From an uncultured Bacteroidia bacterium (GTDB lineage: Bacteria; Bacteroidota; Bacteroidia; Bacteroidales; UBA932), in NCBI GenBank assembly GCA_902773925.1, contig CACYGI010000001.1, positions 124,001 through 188,000 on the forward strand: DNA of 64,000 bases, read 5' to 3'. Positions 43,735 to 51,801 of this stretch are shown here, in pieces. Under the pieces are notes generated by a model, which saw only the letters and a list, made by a program, of their open reading frames with translations, searched no databases and was not told the origin of the DNA. Position 1 is the first letter of the stretch; each line of letters begins with the position of its first letter. The translations under genes and the position numbers were made by a program.

Positions 43735-45513
43735 CTACTGTACCTGTACCCTCTGTACATAAGTGGTCGTAACGCCGTCTATGGTACATTCGGCCTTGAT
43801 GGTATGCTTGCCGGCAGGGAACTTGACGCGTGAATCGGTCACCTCTTTGCCGTTGACATACCACGTCACCTCCATATCGTCGGGCACGGTGCGGGTATTG
43901 TCGATATAGAAATCTATGTACTGTCCTGCCTTATATTCTTTCTGGACGTGGATCATCGGATGGTCATACGCCGGAATGTAAGGATTGAACAAATCAACGT
44001 AGTCGCCGTTATTCTTAAGTATCATCGGCGTATAATCCGACGGATCGGTGGATCCGACAGCTGCATAATACACGGCTATGCGGTCTCCGAATGCAGGCAC
44101 CTGCTTGATCTCGGGATTGACGTTGCTGGTATAATTGGCATACGTACGCGAAGAGAATGTATTGGGATAATAATTGGTCGTATAATACTTGGGAGTGTAC
44201 CAGTAATCGGCCATCCATACCCGGAAATACGCTTTCTTCGTGAAATAGCTGGTATTGAAAGGGCTGAACTTGATAGTAATCTTATCACCCTTCTCAAGGT
44301 CGTCGGTACTGCCGCTCTGCGAGAGACCTTCCGTGGATGATGTGTAATACAGCGAGAAGGTCATTGCCGAACGGCCGCCTGCATCGGGCTTGAGGTCGAA
44401 ATTGGCCGACTGCTTGCCGTTGTAATTGTGGGACGATGAAGGCTTCAATGCAGAAAGATAGTAAAATCCATTGTTGCTGCCGCCCCAGCCCCAGTTGAAA
44501 CGGACACGTTCGTCGGAATCATAACCGTCAGCCAGGAATGCGTGGCCGCCGCCGGTAGTTGGATTGTACCCCGTATAGGCGATCGGGTGACTCTTGTCAA
44601 GCGATTCCTTGATCCGCTGGAACCACTCCGACTCGGTATGGCCGGCGCGGGCATAGTGCGTCGCTGACGAGTCATAATCAAAGTTCTTGATCAAGCCGCG
44701 GGCGCCGTCAATCGTGGATGCGCCGGTAGATGAAGTACCGTAAGTGGCCTCAACCATAACACCCACGTCAAACATCAGACGAGCGACGGCATTTGCCTGC
44801 GCATCGGTGTAAGAGACGTTCTTGTATGAAGGCAGCATATTGTCCCAGTCATACACGGCCGTCAGCTCGTGGCCGGGCTGATTGTAGGTGACGCCGTCCT
44901 TGGTATAGCTGTAATCTGGAAGTGTACCGTGGCCCTTTGCGGGGTACTTATAGAAGTACATCAGCTCCGAAAGGGCCGTAGCGACACATCCCGTCATCGT
45001 AGCCTTACCGCCGATCGTAGGGCAGTAACGGTTGTAGGGAGCGCCCTGGTTCCAGGTGGCCGTATTGAGATTGACGATGGTCGTCGCGCGGCGGATAACA
45101 CCGCTGCGAAGATCATCCCACAGACGGGCCGTTTCGGCATCCGCCTCCGCCGTGCTTTCCTGTACGGCCGATATCTGGTCGGCATATTCGTCAAACCAGC
45201 ACCTGACCTGGTCGGGCATCCCGACTACCTCGAACGAACCCTCGTCGCTCCAGGCAAGAATGGGCCGTGCGCGGTCATCCCCCGCAATGACCACAAATCC
45301 CCCTTCCGAACCGTTGAATACATAGTATGCCGGTGCATAGGGGCCCTTGGTCTCGACTCCGCCGCTCCAGACAAGAGTGGCGCCGGCAGCCTTGGTCAGG
45401 CCGCCGAAATAACTGTCGGCCAATGCCTGCGCATCCCTCGGGCTGATGATATCGGCCCTCAGGGGAAGATACGCCGTCATTAATATGAGGAGGATTATAG
45501 CCTTGCGTTTCAT
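43735..45513 (-). CDS. C10 family (streptopain-type) cysteine protease, second of two
   Basis: 592 residues. Signal peptide to LPLRA, then a Spi-like propeptide/inhibitor region (residues about 20-140: AQALADSYFGGL, GGFVVIAGDDRARPILAWSD). The catalytic domain has NQGAPYNRYCP, nucleophile Cys176 in MTGCVATALSELMYFYKYP, and His324 in GGGHAFLADGYDSDERVRFNWGWGG. The C-terminal about 200 residues are beta-rich Ig-like (ending KHTIKAECTIDGVTTTYVQRV). C10 enzymes are secreted papain-like proteases activated by propeptide removal. It starts 2 bases after its sister's stop and is last in the operon. Confidence 0.95.
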   Translation of the reverse strand: MKRKAIILLILMTAYLPLRADIISPRDAQALADSYFGGLTKAAGATLVWSGGVETKGPYAPAYYVFNGSEGGFVVIAGDDRARPILAWSDEGSFEVVGMPDQVRCWFDEYADQISAVQESTAEADAETARLWDDLRSGVIRRATTIVNLNTATWNQGAPYNRYCPTIGGKATMTGCVATALSELMYFYKYPAKGHGTLPDYSYTKDGVTYNQPGHELTAVYDWDNMLPSYKNVSYTDAQANAVARLMFDVGVMVEATYGTSSTGASTIDGARGLIKNFDYDSSATHYARAGHTESEWFQRIKESLDKSHPIAYTGYNPTTGGGHAFLADGYDSDERVRFNWGWGGSNNGFYYLSALKPSSSHNYNGKQSANFDLKPDAGGRSAMTFSLYYTSSTEGLSQSGSTDDLEKGDKITIKFSPFNTSYFTKKAYFRVWMADYWYTPKYYTTNYYPNTFSSRTYANYTSNVNPEIKQVPAFGDRIAVYYAAVGSTDPSDYTPMILKNNGDYVDLFNPYIPAYDHPMIHVQKEYKAGQYIDFYIDNTRTVPDDMEVTWYVNGKEVTDSRVKFPAGKHTIKAECTIDGVTTTYVQRVQVQ

Positions 45514-45515
45514 TT

Positions 45516-47318
45516 TTAGAGTACTGTGATTTTCTGAATAAGAGTCTTCGGATACTTGTCAGAACTGGAGGCCTTGACGACCGCCTTGACGGTATGCTCG
45601 CCGCTGGTAAGCTTGACATACGAACCGCTTACCGACTCGCCGTCCAAGGACCAGGTGACACTGTAGGGATCGCTCTCAAGGTTGACAATCTGCAGGTCAA
45701 ACAATTCACCTGCCTGATAAGTCTCCTTGGGACAATAGATCATAGGACGTTCGTAGAAGTAAACTGCACCCTTGGTCGAGCTGACATAATAAGTCTCGAC
45801 AATACACGGACGCCACTTTTCACCCCAGCTGCCATAGACGATGGTCAGGCGGTCGCCGGGAAGCGGCTGCTGCGTAATCCTGCAGTCGAGTTCGTAACCA
45901 TCGTTCAGGCCGTACAGGTATCCGAGTTCGAAACTGTCCTGATAGACGTCAGAGACAAGCTCCTTGACATTGTCATTTGCATCTACGACGGCTGCGGCAT
46001 ACAGGGCGGTGAAATCGATATTGCCGGAAGGATAGAGGTAAGTGCAGCCGAACTTGAAATCCTGGCCGACTTCGGTCGAGCCGGAAACCACCTTTACGCC
46101 ATAATAGGTCTCTCCGCCGAAGCTATAACCGAGGATGTAGAGATCGCCTACGGGATAGCCTTCCGAAGTGGCGGGCTTGATGCCGAAGGTTGCATCCTGA
46201 TAGTAGCTGAAGTCATCATCGCTGGAGCTGCCTGAGCGGAAGGCAGACATTTCGAAAAATCCGTTGTCGCTGCCGCTCCAGCCCCAGTTGACATAGAACT
46301 TGCCGTCGCTGTCATAACCGTCCACGACAAATTCGTGACCGTTGCTTCCGGATGAGTTGGAAGCGCCCATAACGACGGGCATATCGTTGTTCAGGTCGTT
46401 CATAAGCAGGGTATTCCATTCCGAATCACGGATTTCGTCGCGATATACGATATGGATGCAGGAGTCATAACCCATATAATTGATCAGACCTGCACCGATG
46501 GCCTCGCTCATCGCGCCTGAGCCCTGATTGGAGTATTCCATCTGGACCATTACGCCGACATCGCGCATCAGCCTTGCCACGGCGGCGCCTTCCTCTTCAC
46601 TGTAGCTGCCGTTATAATTGGTGCGCATCTTGTCCCATTTGTAGGTCTCGGTGAGCTCGTAACCGGAAATGTTGACAGTCTTGGAGCCGAGCTTGTACGA
46701 ATAACTGGGAAGCGTGCCGTGGCCCTTGGTGGGATACTTGTGGTGATACATCACCTCTGCCGTTGCCGTTGCCACACAACCGGTATAAGGACGGGAGCTC
46801 TGGCCTGCGACTTTGTCGCAAAGGTTGTTGTATGGCGCACCCTGATCCCAGAGGGGAGTATTGAGAGTAACGACCGGCGTTGCCATACGGATATTCTTGC
46901 CGGAGGTGAAGCGTTCCCACTGCTTTGCTGTCTCGGAATCCTGCTTTATACCCTTTTCGCGCATATAGGCGATCTGCCGCTCATAGCTCTCGAACCACGC
47001 GCGGATATTGTCTGGCATACCTTCGGTAACGAACTTGCCGTTCAAAGAATAACCGAGAACGGGAACTGCCACGTCATCACCGGAGACGACCACGAATCCG
47101 CTTTCTTCCTCTTCGAAGACATACAGTGCGGGAGCCTCGACGCCGGCGCGCGTCATATCGACCGAACCGGTCCATACCAGGCGCGGCGAGGCTGACTTGG
47201 TGGCATTGGCACGGAAGAACGAGGATGCAACGCCTTCTGCGCGATTAACGTCCACCGGACCTGCAAAAGCCGTAGCTGTAATAGCCAGTGCGGCTATTAA
47301 AATCACTATCTTCTTCAT
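45516..47318 (-). CDS. C10 family (streptopain-type) cysteine protease, first of two
   Basis: 600 residues. Signal peptide to TATAFA, Spi-like propeptide (GVASSFFRANAT, SGFVVVSGDDVAVPVLGYSLNG), catalytic domain with DQGAPYNNLCD, Cys181 in YTGCVATATAEVMYHHKYPTKG and His328 in GHEFVVDGYDSDGKFYVNWGWSGS. The C-terminal Ig-like region ends TLIQKITVL and is similar to that of its downstream sister; both contain a WSL/WYV-x-x-G-x-x-V strand pattern typical of surface Ig-like modules. Follows the fimbrillin-like gene by 10 bases. Both catalytic residues are present, so both copies look active. Confidence 0.95.
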   Translation of the reverse strand: MKKIVILIAALAITATAFAGPVDVNRAEGVASSFFRANATKSASPRLVWTGSVDMTRAGVEAPALYVFEEEESGFVVVSGDDVAVPVLGYSLNGKFVTEGMPDNIRAWFESYERQIAYMREKGIKQDSETAKQWERFTSGKNIRMATPVVTLNTPLWDQGAPYNNLCDKVAGQSSRPYTGCVATATAEVMYHHKYPTKGHGTLPSYSYKLGSKTVNISGYELTETYKWDKMRTNYNGSYSEEEGAAVARLMRDVGVMVQMEYSNQGSGAMSEAIGAGLINYMGYDSCIHIVYRDEIRDSEWNTLLMNDLNNDMPVVMGASNSSGSNGHEFVVDGYDSDGKFYVNWGWSGSDNGFFEMSAFRSGSSSDDDFSYYQDATFGIKPATSEGYPVGDLYILGYSFGGETYYGVKVVSGSTEVGQDFKFGCTYLYPSGNIDFTALYAAAVVDANDNVKELVSDVYQDSFELGYLYGLNDGYELDCRITQQPLPGDRLTIVYGSWGEKWRPCIVETYYVSSTKGAVYFYERPMIYCPKETYQAGELFDLQIVNLESDPYSVTWSLDGESVSGSYVKLTSGEHTVKAVVKASSSDKYPKTLIQKITVL

Positions 47319-47328
47319 ACCCCTCTAC

Positions 47329-48582
47329 CTATTCAGCTATTTTGTTGATGATGAAACCAAGGTTGTCGTCCGTCGCCTCGATCCACAGACGGTTGCCATC
47401 GGCCTTGACTATCGTACAGCTGTGCGTTGTAGTCGAAGCGCCGCTGTCGTTCACGCGATAGTAGGTGACGTTCACGCTCTTTCCGACTCCCGGGATAATT
47501 GCCGTACCGAGGGTGATATCGCTGACATATCCGCGCAGTACGCTCTGGATACCGAAGGTAAACGAGGAAGCCGTGGACTGCACCAAATACTGGTCCTGGA
47601 ACTCCACGTATGAGTGGACCGCCACGGGAGACGCACCGGAAATATCATATACGCCCCACTCTGATACCACGTCATACCACGTCGAAGTAGGCGTAGAGTC
47701 GATGACGCTTGCCTTGCCTGCGGCAACAAGGGCTGCCACGTCGATGGGCATATTGTAGCGATAGCCCGTCGAATAAGCCTTGGAAGCATTGACATTGACC
47801 AGCACCTGATGGTTGTCCGTGTTAGCCTTGATGGTGATGGCATCGCCCGATGCAACGGTCGGCGCGACAAACATCCAGGCCTCGACCGGAGTACCGGAAG
47901 AGAGGGTTACGGGCGAAGCAAACTCGAGGGTAACCTTGGAAGCGCCGCCCGATGCGAATGCCGGAACGGCTGCACCGTTGGTAACATCCAGGGTATAATC
48001 ACCTGCCAGGACCTTGCCCGATACTTCCATACTGATGGAACTGAGCACATCGCCGCTGAGAGCAGCGTTGGGCGTGAAGACAAAGTGCAGGAGGACAAGC
48101 CTCTGGCTGAAATTGAACTGATATCCCGAAGTTGCGCTGCCCCCCGAGATGACGACACCGGACTTGACGTCGAGAGTCATATCAGGCTGGCCGCCGACCG
48201 GCTGGGTCTGCGCGGCGGGAAGGTTGAGCGCCACAGCCTTGGCATTGGTGCCGGCAGTAGAGCTATAGGGATAATACGCATACTGGGGAGCACCCGAGAG
48301 GGAACCCTTGAAGACACCGTCGGTCGAGCCTGCTGACTCTCCAACCAGCGTAAAGAGGCCCTGGGTACCGGTATTGCCAGAATAGACACCTATCTGGTCA
48401 CCGTCATCCCAGCGGGTGATGAAACCGCCCGCGTCAAGCGTAGTCTTGGCGGCATCTTCATCCAGTGAAACGAAAATTGTATATTTCTGGGAATCGATCA
48501 GTTTTTCCAAATCTTTTCCGGCATTTTGGCAGCCGCTCAGCACTGCGAGCAGCAAAGCCATTGAGATCAATACTTTCTTCAT
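47329..48582 (-). CDS. Fimbrillin-like lipoprotein
   Basis: 417 residues; lipobox AVLSGC with Cys18. The N-terminal half shows the pattern of the Mfa-like/fimbrillin family: a K-T-T-L-D-x-G strand, TRWDDGDQIGVYSGN, then YAYYPYSS and LNLPAAQTQ. Many such Bacteroidota proteins form surface fimbriae after lipidation and proteolytic trimming, but others are only surface lipoproteins. Here it sits directly upstream of two C10 proteases and 11 bases downstream of a 47-residue ORF, so it may be their substrate or partner. No usher-like or minor fimbrial genes are seen. Confidence 0.75.
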   Translation of the reverse strand: MKKVLISMALLLAVLSGCQNAGKDLEKLIDSQKYTIFVSLDEDAAKTTLDAGGFITRWDDGDQIGVYSGNTGTQGLFTLVGESAGSTDGVFKGSLSGAPQYAYYPYSSTAGTNAKAVALNLPAAQTQPVGGQPDMTLDVKSGVVISGGSATSGYQFNFSQRLVLLHFVFTPNAALSGDVLSSISMEVSGKVLAGDYTLDVTNGAAVPAFASGGASKVTLEFASPVTLSSGTPVEAWMFVAPTVASGDAITIKANTDNHQVLVNVNASKAYSTGYRYNMPIDVAALVAAGKASVIDSTPTSTWYDVVSEWGVYDISGASPVAVHSYVEFQDQYLVQSTASSFTFGIQSVLRGYVSDITLGTAIIPGVGKSVNVTYYRVNDSGASTTTHSCTIVKADGNRLWIEATDDNLGFIINKIAE

Positions 48583-48593
48583 CGCAGTACTTC

Positions 48594-48737
48594 TTACTTT
48601 TGATTTGTAAAACGTTCGAATTCGCCCCAGCTTGTTTCGAAACCATCGCCGCCGTCAGAATACGAAGAAGCGATAAGTTTCTGGAAGCCTACTGTAATGC
48701 AGGTTACATCCGGCGTCCTGTAGTCTTGTTTTTTCAT
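48594..48737 (-). CDS. 47-residue microprotein upstream of the fimbrillin-protease genes
   Basis: An ATG at 48737 opens MKKQDYRTPDVTCITVGFQK and continues with LIASSYSDGGDGFETSWGEFE, ending in NQK-stop at 48594. It lies 14 bases after the S41 protease stop and 11 bases before the fimbrillin-like ATG, and fills an otherwise empty gap in a tight operon. The shape (MKK-x-x-Y-x-x-P, a hydrophobic middle, a small-residue S/G/D region and an acidic-aromatic tail) recalls, from memory, short Bacteroidales peptides of unknown role. There is no signal peptide, no double-glycine leader and no membrane helix. Translation is not proven. Confidence 0.6.
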   Translation of the reverse strand: MKKQDYRTPDVTCITVGFQKLIASSYSDGGDGFETSWGEFERFTNQK

Positions 48738-48751
48738 AAAGTTGAGGATAA

Positions 48752-50404
48752 TTATTTGTTTTGATTATTGTCCGGTATAAGTGTGACTTCGCCCGCAAGC
48801 CAGCGGTCCAGTGCCTTTGATAGCTGCTCGTCTGTCTTGATGGCGAACCAATTGCCTGCGGCGGAGTAATAATAACGTGAGATTATCTCCTGCTCGATCA
48901 GGGGACGGATATCGTCCTTGAGAAGGTGCAGGAGCGTGACCTTGTCCAGCTTGAAACGCGATGCAAGCTCTTCGACGTCGCCGCCATAGCTCTCCTGCAG
49001 GCCGTCGGCTTCGATCGCCTTGCGAAGCTGGGCGATAAGCGTCTCGGCGCTGCTGCGGAAATCAAAATCGCGCACGGCTGCCCACCGTACGAACTCTTCG
49101 TATTCGTCGTCGCTCAGGGCAAACTGCTCTGCCGGAGCTATCTCGTTGTGCGTACGGTAATATTCTATCGCATATTGCTGCGGTATCTGCGAATAATAGA
49201 GCGCCACCACGGGACGGCTGTATTCGCGGGCTTCGACCTTGATGTCAGGCGTAATGCCGCCGCCATCCTGCACCGTGCGGCCGTGGAGGGTGGTGAAATT
49301 GTGGCGCAGCGAATCGGGGATCGTGCCCACACTGCCGTCTTCGTTGCGATGGCTGTAATCGATGGCCTGCAGGCAGCGTCCGCTGGGCGTGTAATATTTG
49401 CCCGTGGTGAGCTTCAGTCGGCCGTCATAGGGAGTCTCTACCACGGACTGTATCAGGCCCTTGCCGAAAGTGCGTCCGCCGGCCACCACGGCGCGGTCAA
49501 GATCCTGCAGCGCTCCGGTCACGATCTCCGAAGAGGATGCCGTCTGGCTGTTGACCATCACCAGGATGGGCATCTCGGTATCGAGGGGCTCGGTCTCGGT
49601 ATAGAGCTGGCTGTTCATACGCTCTTCGCGGCCACGGGAAGATACTACCATCGTCCCCTTGGGTACGAACAGGGAGAGCAGCTTCACAGCCTCATCCATC
49701 AGTCCTCCTCCGTTACCGCGAAGGTCTATGACCAGTCGCTTTGCGCCGCGCTCACGCAGTGCGATGAACGCCTTGCGGAAATCCTCGCTCATCTTGTCGG
49801 TAAAACCGGAAACGCAGATAAGCCCTATCGAATCGCGCAGCATTCCGCTGCAGGCAATATCGGATACGTGGATGCGCTCGCGCTTGACGCGGATATCTAC
49901 CGTATCGCCCGTACGCGCCTTGACCACGTGGAAAACCACATCCGTGCCGGGCATACCCTTCATACGGGAGGTGGCCTGCTCGGAGGTCTCGCCCACTACG
50001 GTGCGGCCGTCAACCTCCCAGATCGTATCGCCCGGCTCCAGGCCCGCCTTTGCGGCAGGGGAACCTTCGTAGGGCTCGTCAATGATGACACCGCCATCGA
50101 CCGACTTGCGGATGATGGCACCGATGCCGCCGTAGGCACCGGTGGTCATCAGTTCGAAGTCCTCTTCGGCGCTCTCGGGGATGTACGTGGTATAGGGATC
50201 GAGCGAAGACAGCATAGCTGAAATGCCCGCCGGTATAATCTTGTTGAAATCAAGCGAATCGACGTAGGACGCCGACAGGCTCTTGAGAATCGAATACTGA
50301 ATGTCGAGGTTCCGGCCCAGATTGAAATCACTGGACTGGGCATGCGCCGACGTACCGATTATCAGTGCGGCTATTGCCGCCGATATGAACCTGACTATCC
50401 TCAT
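48752..50404 (-). CDS. S41 family C-terminal processing protease
   Basis: 550 residues from the ATG at 50404 (MRIVRFISAAIAALIIGTSA, signal peptide). The N-terminal helical part (SLSASYVDSLDFNKI, SLDPYTTYIPESAEEDF) precedes a PDZ domain (GGVIIDEPYEGSPAAKAGLEPGDTIWEVDG, about residues 105-160). In the protease domain, LVIDLRGNGGG is followed by the serine in NSQTASSSEI (about S291) and Lys315 in GRTFGKG, the Ser-Lys dyad of Tsp/CtpA enzymes. It acts in the periplasm or at the surface. It has its own promoter, and the microprotein-fimbrillin-C10 genes follow without a visible new promoter. Confidence 0.94.
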   Translation of the reverse strand: MRIVRFISAAIAALIIGTSAHAQSSDFNLGRNLDIQYSILKSLSASYVDSLDFNKIIPAGISAMLSSLDPYTTYIPESAEEDFELMTTGAYGGIGAIIRKSVDGGVIIDEPYEGSPAAKAGLEPGDTIWEVDGRTVVGETSEQATSRMKGMPGTDVVFHVVKARTGDTVDIRVKRERIHVSDIACSGMLRDSIGLICVSGFTDKMSEDFRKAFIALRERGAKRLVIDLRGNGGGLMDEAVKLLSLFVPKGTMVVSSRGREERMNSQLYTETEPLDTEMPILVMVNSQTASSSEIVTGALQDLDRAVVAGGRTFGKGLIQSVVETPYDGRLKLTTGKYYTPSGRCLQAIDYSHRNEDGSVGTIPDSLRHNFTTLHGRTVQDGGGITPDIKVEAREYSRPVVALYYSQIPQQYAIEYYRTHNEIAPAEQFALSDDEYEEFVRWAAVRDFDFRSSAETLIAQLRKAIEADGLQESYGGDVEELASRFKLDKVTLLHLLKDDIRPLIEQEIISRYYYSAAGNWFAIKTDEQLSKALDRWLAGEVTLIPDNNQNK

Positions 50405-50425
50405 ATTACTTTTTATATAAGCTTG

Positions 50426-50433
50426 CAAATGTA
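50426..50433 (-). promoter_or_regulatory. -7 box for the S41 protease operon
   Basis: TACATTTG on the minus strand, 21 bases before the ATG at 50404. Candidate promoter for the whole protease-microprotein-fimbrillin-C10 set. Confidence 0.55.
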
Positions 50434-50443
50434 AAAAATATTA

Positions 50444-50472
50444 TTGAAAAAGCCGACCAATTGTTAACTTTG
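50444..50472 (+). promoter_or_regulatory. Promoter of rdgB-recO
   Basis: TTG at 50444-50446, an 18-base spacer, then TAACTTTG at 50465-50472, 31 bases before the rdgB ATG. Close to the Bacteroidetes -33/-7 arrangement. Confidence 0.6.
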
Positions 50473-50503
50473 TTACTCTGTAACGGCTTTTGCACGACCT
50501 TAT

Positions 50504-51091
50504 ATGAAACTGATTTTCGCATCCGCCAACCGCCATAAACTGGCCGAAGTAAGCCGGATTTTCGGGCCTTCGTACCAGATCCTCCTGCCTCAGGACCTCG
50601 GACTTGATGAAGATATCCCCGAAACCGGCGACACCCTTGCCGCCAATTCCCTCCAGAAGGCACAGTTTGTATGGGACCGATTCCACCTGCCGTGTTTTTC
50701 GGATGATACCGGGTTGGAGGTTGATGCCCTCGGAGGCGCTCCGGGCGTGTATTCCGCCCGCTATGCCGGAGAGCCGCGCAGCAGTGCGCGCAATATCGAA
50801 AAGCTGCTCAGGGAGATGGAAGGCATAAGTATGGAGAAGCGCACGGCGCGGTTTCGCTGCGTCGTCACGCTTATCACTGACGGACAGGTCGCTGCATTTG
50901 ACGGGGTCTGCGAAGGACGCATAGGTCTGTCGCCTGTCTGCCAGGAGGGGTTCGGCTATGATCCGGTATTTATCCCCGAAGGGTTTGACTGCACGATGTC
51001 CGAACTTTCCCTTGATGTCAAAAATACTCTTTCCCATCGTGGAAAAGCTATGAAGCAACTCGTATGCCACTTGTCGCAACATCACGGATAA
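50504..51091 (+). CDS. rdgB: XTP/dITP pyrophosphatase (RdgB/HAM1 family)
   Basis: 195 residues. Motifs: FASANRHKLAEV with the substrate-binding N-x-x-K, ETGDTLAANSLQKA, the metal-binding FSDDTGLEVDALGGAPGVYSARYAG, EGRIGLSPVCQEGFGYDPVFIPEG, and the final SHRGKAMKQL. It hydrolyses non-canonical purine triphosphates (ITP, dITP, XTP) to monophosphates, keeping them out of DNA and RNA. It overlaps recO by 28 bases, so the two are coupled. Confidence 0.96.
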   Translation: MKLIFASANRHKLAEVSRIFGPSYQILLPQDLGLDEDIPETGDTLAANSLQKAQFVWDRFHLPCFSDDTGLEVDALGGAPGVYSARYAGEPRSSARNIEKLLREMEGISMEKRTARFRCVVTLITDGQVAAFDGVCEGRIGLSPVCQEGFGYDPVFIPEGFDCTMSELSLDVKNTLSHRGKAMKQLVCHLSQHHG

Positions 51092-51801
51092 TCGTCCTGC
51101 ACCTGACCAAGTATGGCGAGAGCGGACTGATCGTACACGCCATCGACCGGGACTGCGGACGGACGAGCCTGTTCCTGAAGGGGGCGGGGCGCGGGCGCAA
51201 TGCATCCGCGACTGCCCTGCTGCATCCTCTTTCGGTGCATCAGGCCGTGACCGTGACTTCTACGGCGGGGAGTCTGCCATATCTTCGGGAATACACCCCC
51301 TGCCGCACTCTGGCCAGCCTGCGCACGGATATCGTAAAGAGCAGCATTGCGCTCTTCATTAGCGAAATCCTCTACCGCAGCATCCACGAATCGGATGCCG
51401 ATACGCAGCTTTTCGACTGGCTGGAAGATGCTATCGTGATGCTGGATGCGCTGGATGAGGGCGCGGCCAATTTCCACCTGTGGTTCCTGACGGGACTGGC
51501 AGTGCGCACCGGATTCCGGCCCGAGGATAATTATTCGCCGGAAAGACCGCTGTTCGACCCGCAGGCGGCGAGATTTGTCGAAGCGGGGCCGTGGCGCGAC
51601 GCGACGGATCTGTTTTCAGAAGCCCATTCGCTGCTGCTGCACCAGAGCCTGAGCCTGCAGCCGGCCGAGTTTATGGCGCTGAGGCTCGCCTCAACCACGC
51701 GCCGCAGCTTCGCGGATCTTATGATCCGCTACCTGTCCTGGCACTGGGGCATCCAGCCACAGATCAAGTCGCTGGACGTACTTCACGCCGTCTTTAACTG
51801 A
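51064..51801 (+). CDS. recO: DNA repair protein RecO
   Basis: 245 residues, the family's usual length. An N-terminal OB fold (TSRIIVLHLTKYGESGLIVHAIDRDCGRTSLFLKGAGR) is followed by the helical domain (SIALFISEILYRSIHESDADTQLFDWLEDAI) and a C-terminal helix pair. The four-cysteine zinc finger of many RecO proteins is absent. RecO anneals SSB-coated DNA and loads RecA with RecR. It starts inside rdgB (28-base overlap), and its last 8 bases overlap the last bases of the convergent dnaE. Confidence 0.93.
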   Translation: MPLVATSRIIVLHLTKYGESGLIVHAIDRDCGRTSLFLKGAGRGRNASATALLHPLSVHQAVTVTSTAGSLPYLREYTPCRTLASLRTDIVKSSIALFISEILYRSIHESDADTQLFDWLEDAIVMLDALDEGAANFHLWFLTGLAVRTGFRPEDNYSPERPLFDPQAARFVEAGPWRDATDLFSEAHSLLLHQSLSLQPAEFMALRLASTTRRSFADLMIRYLSWHWGIQPQIKSLDVLHAVFN

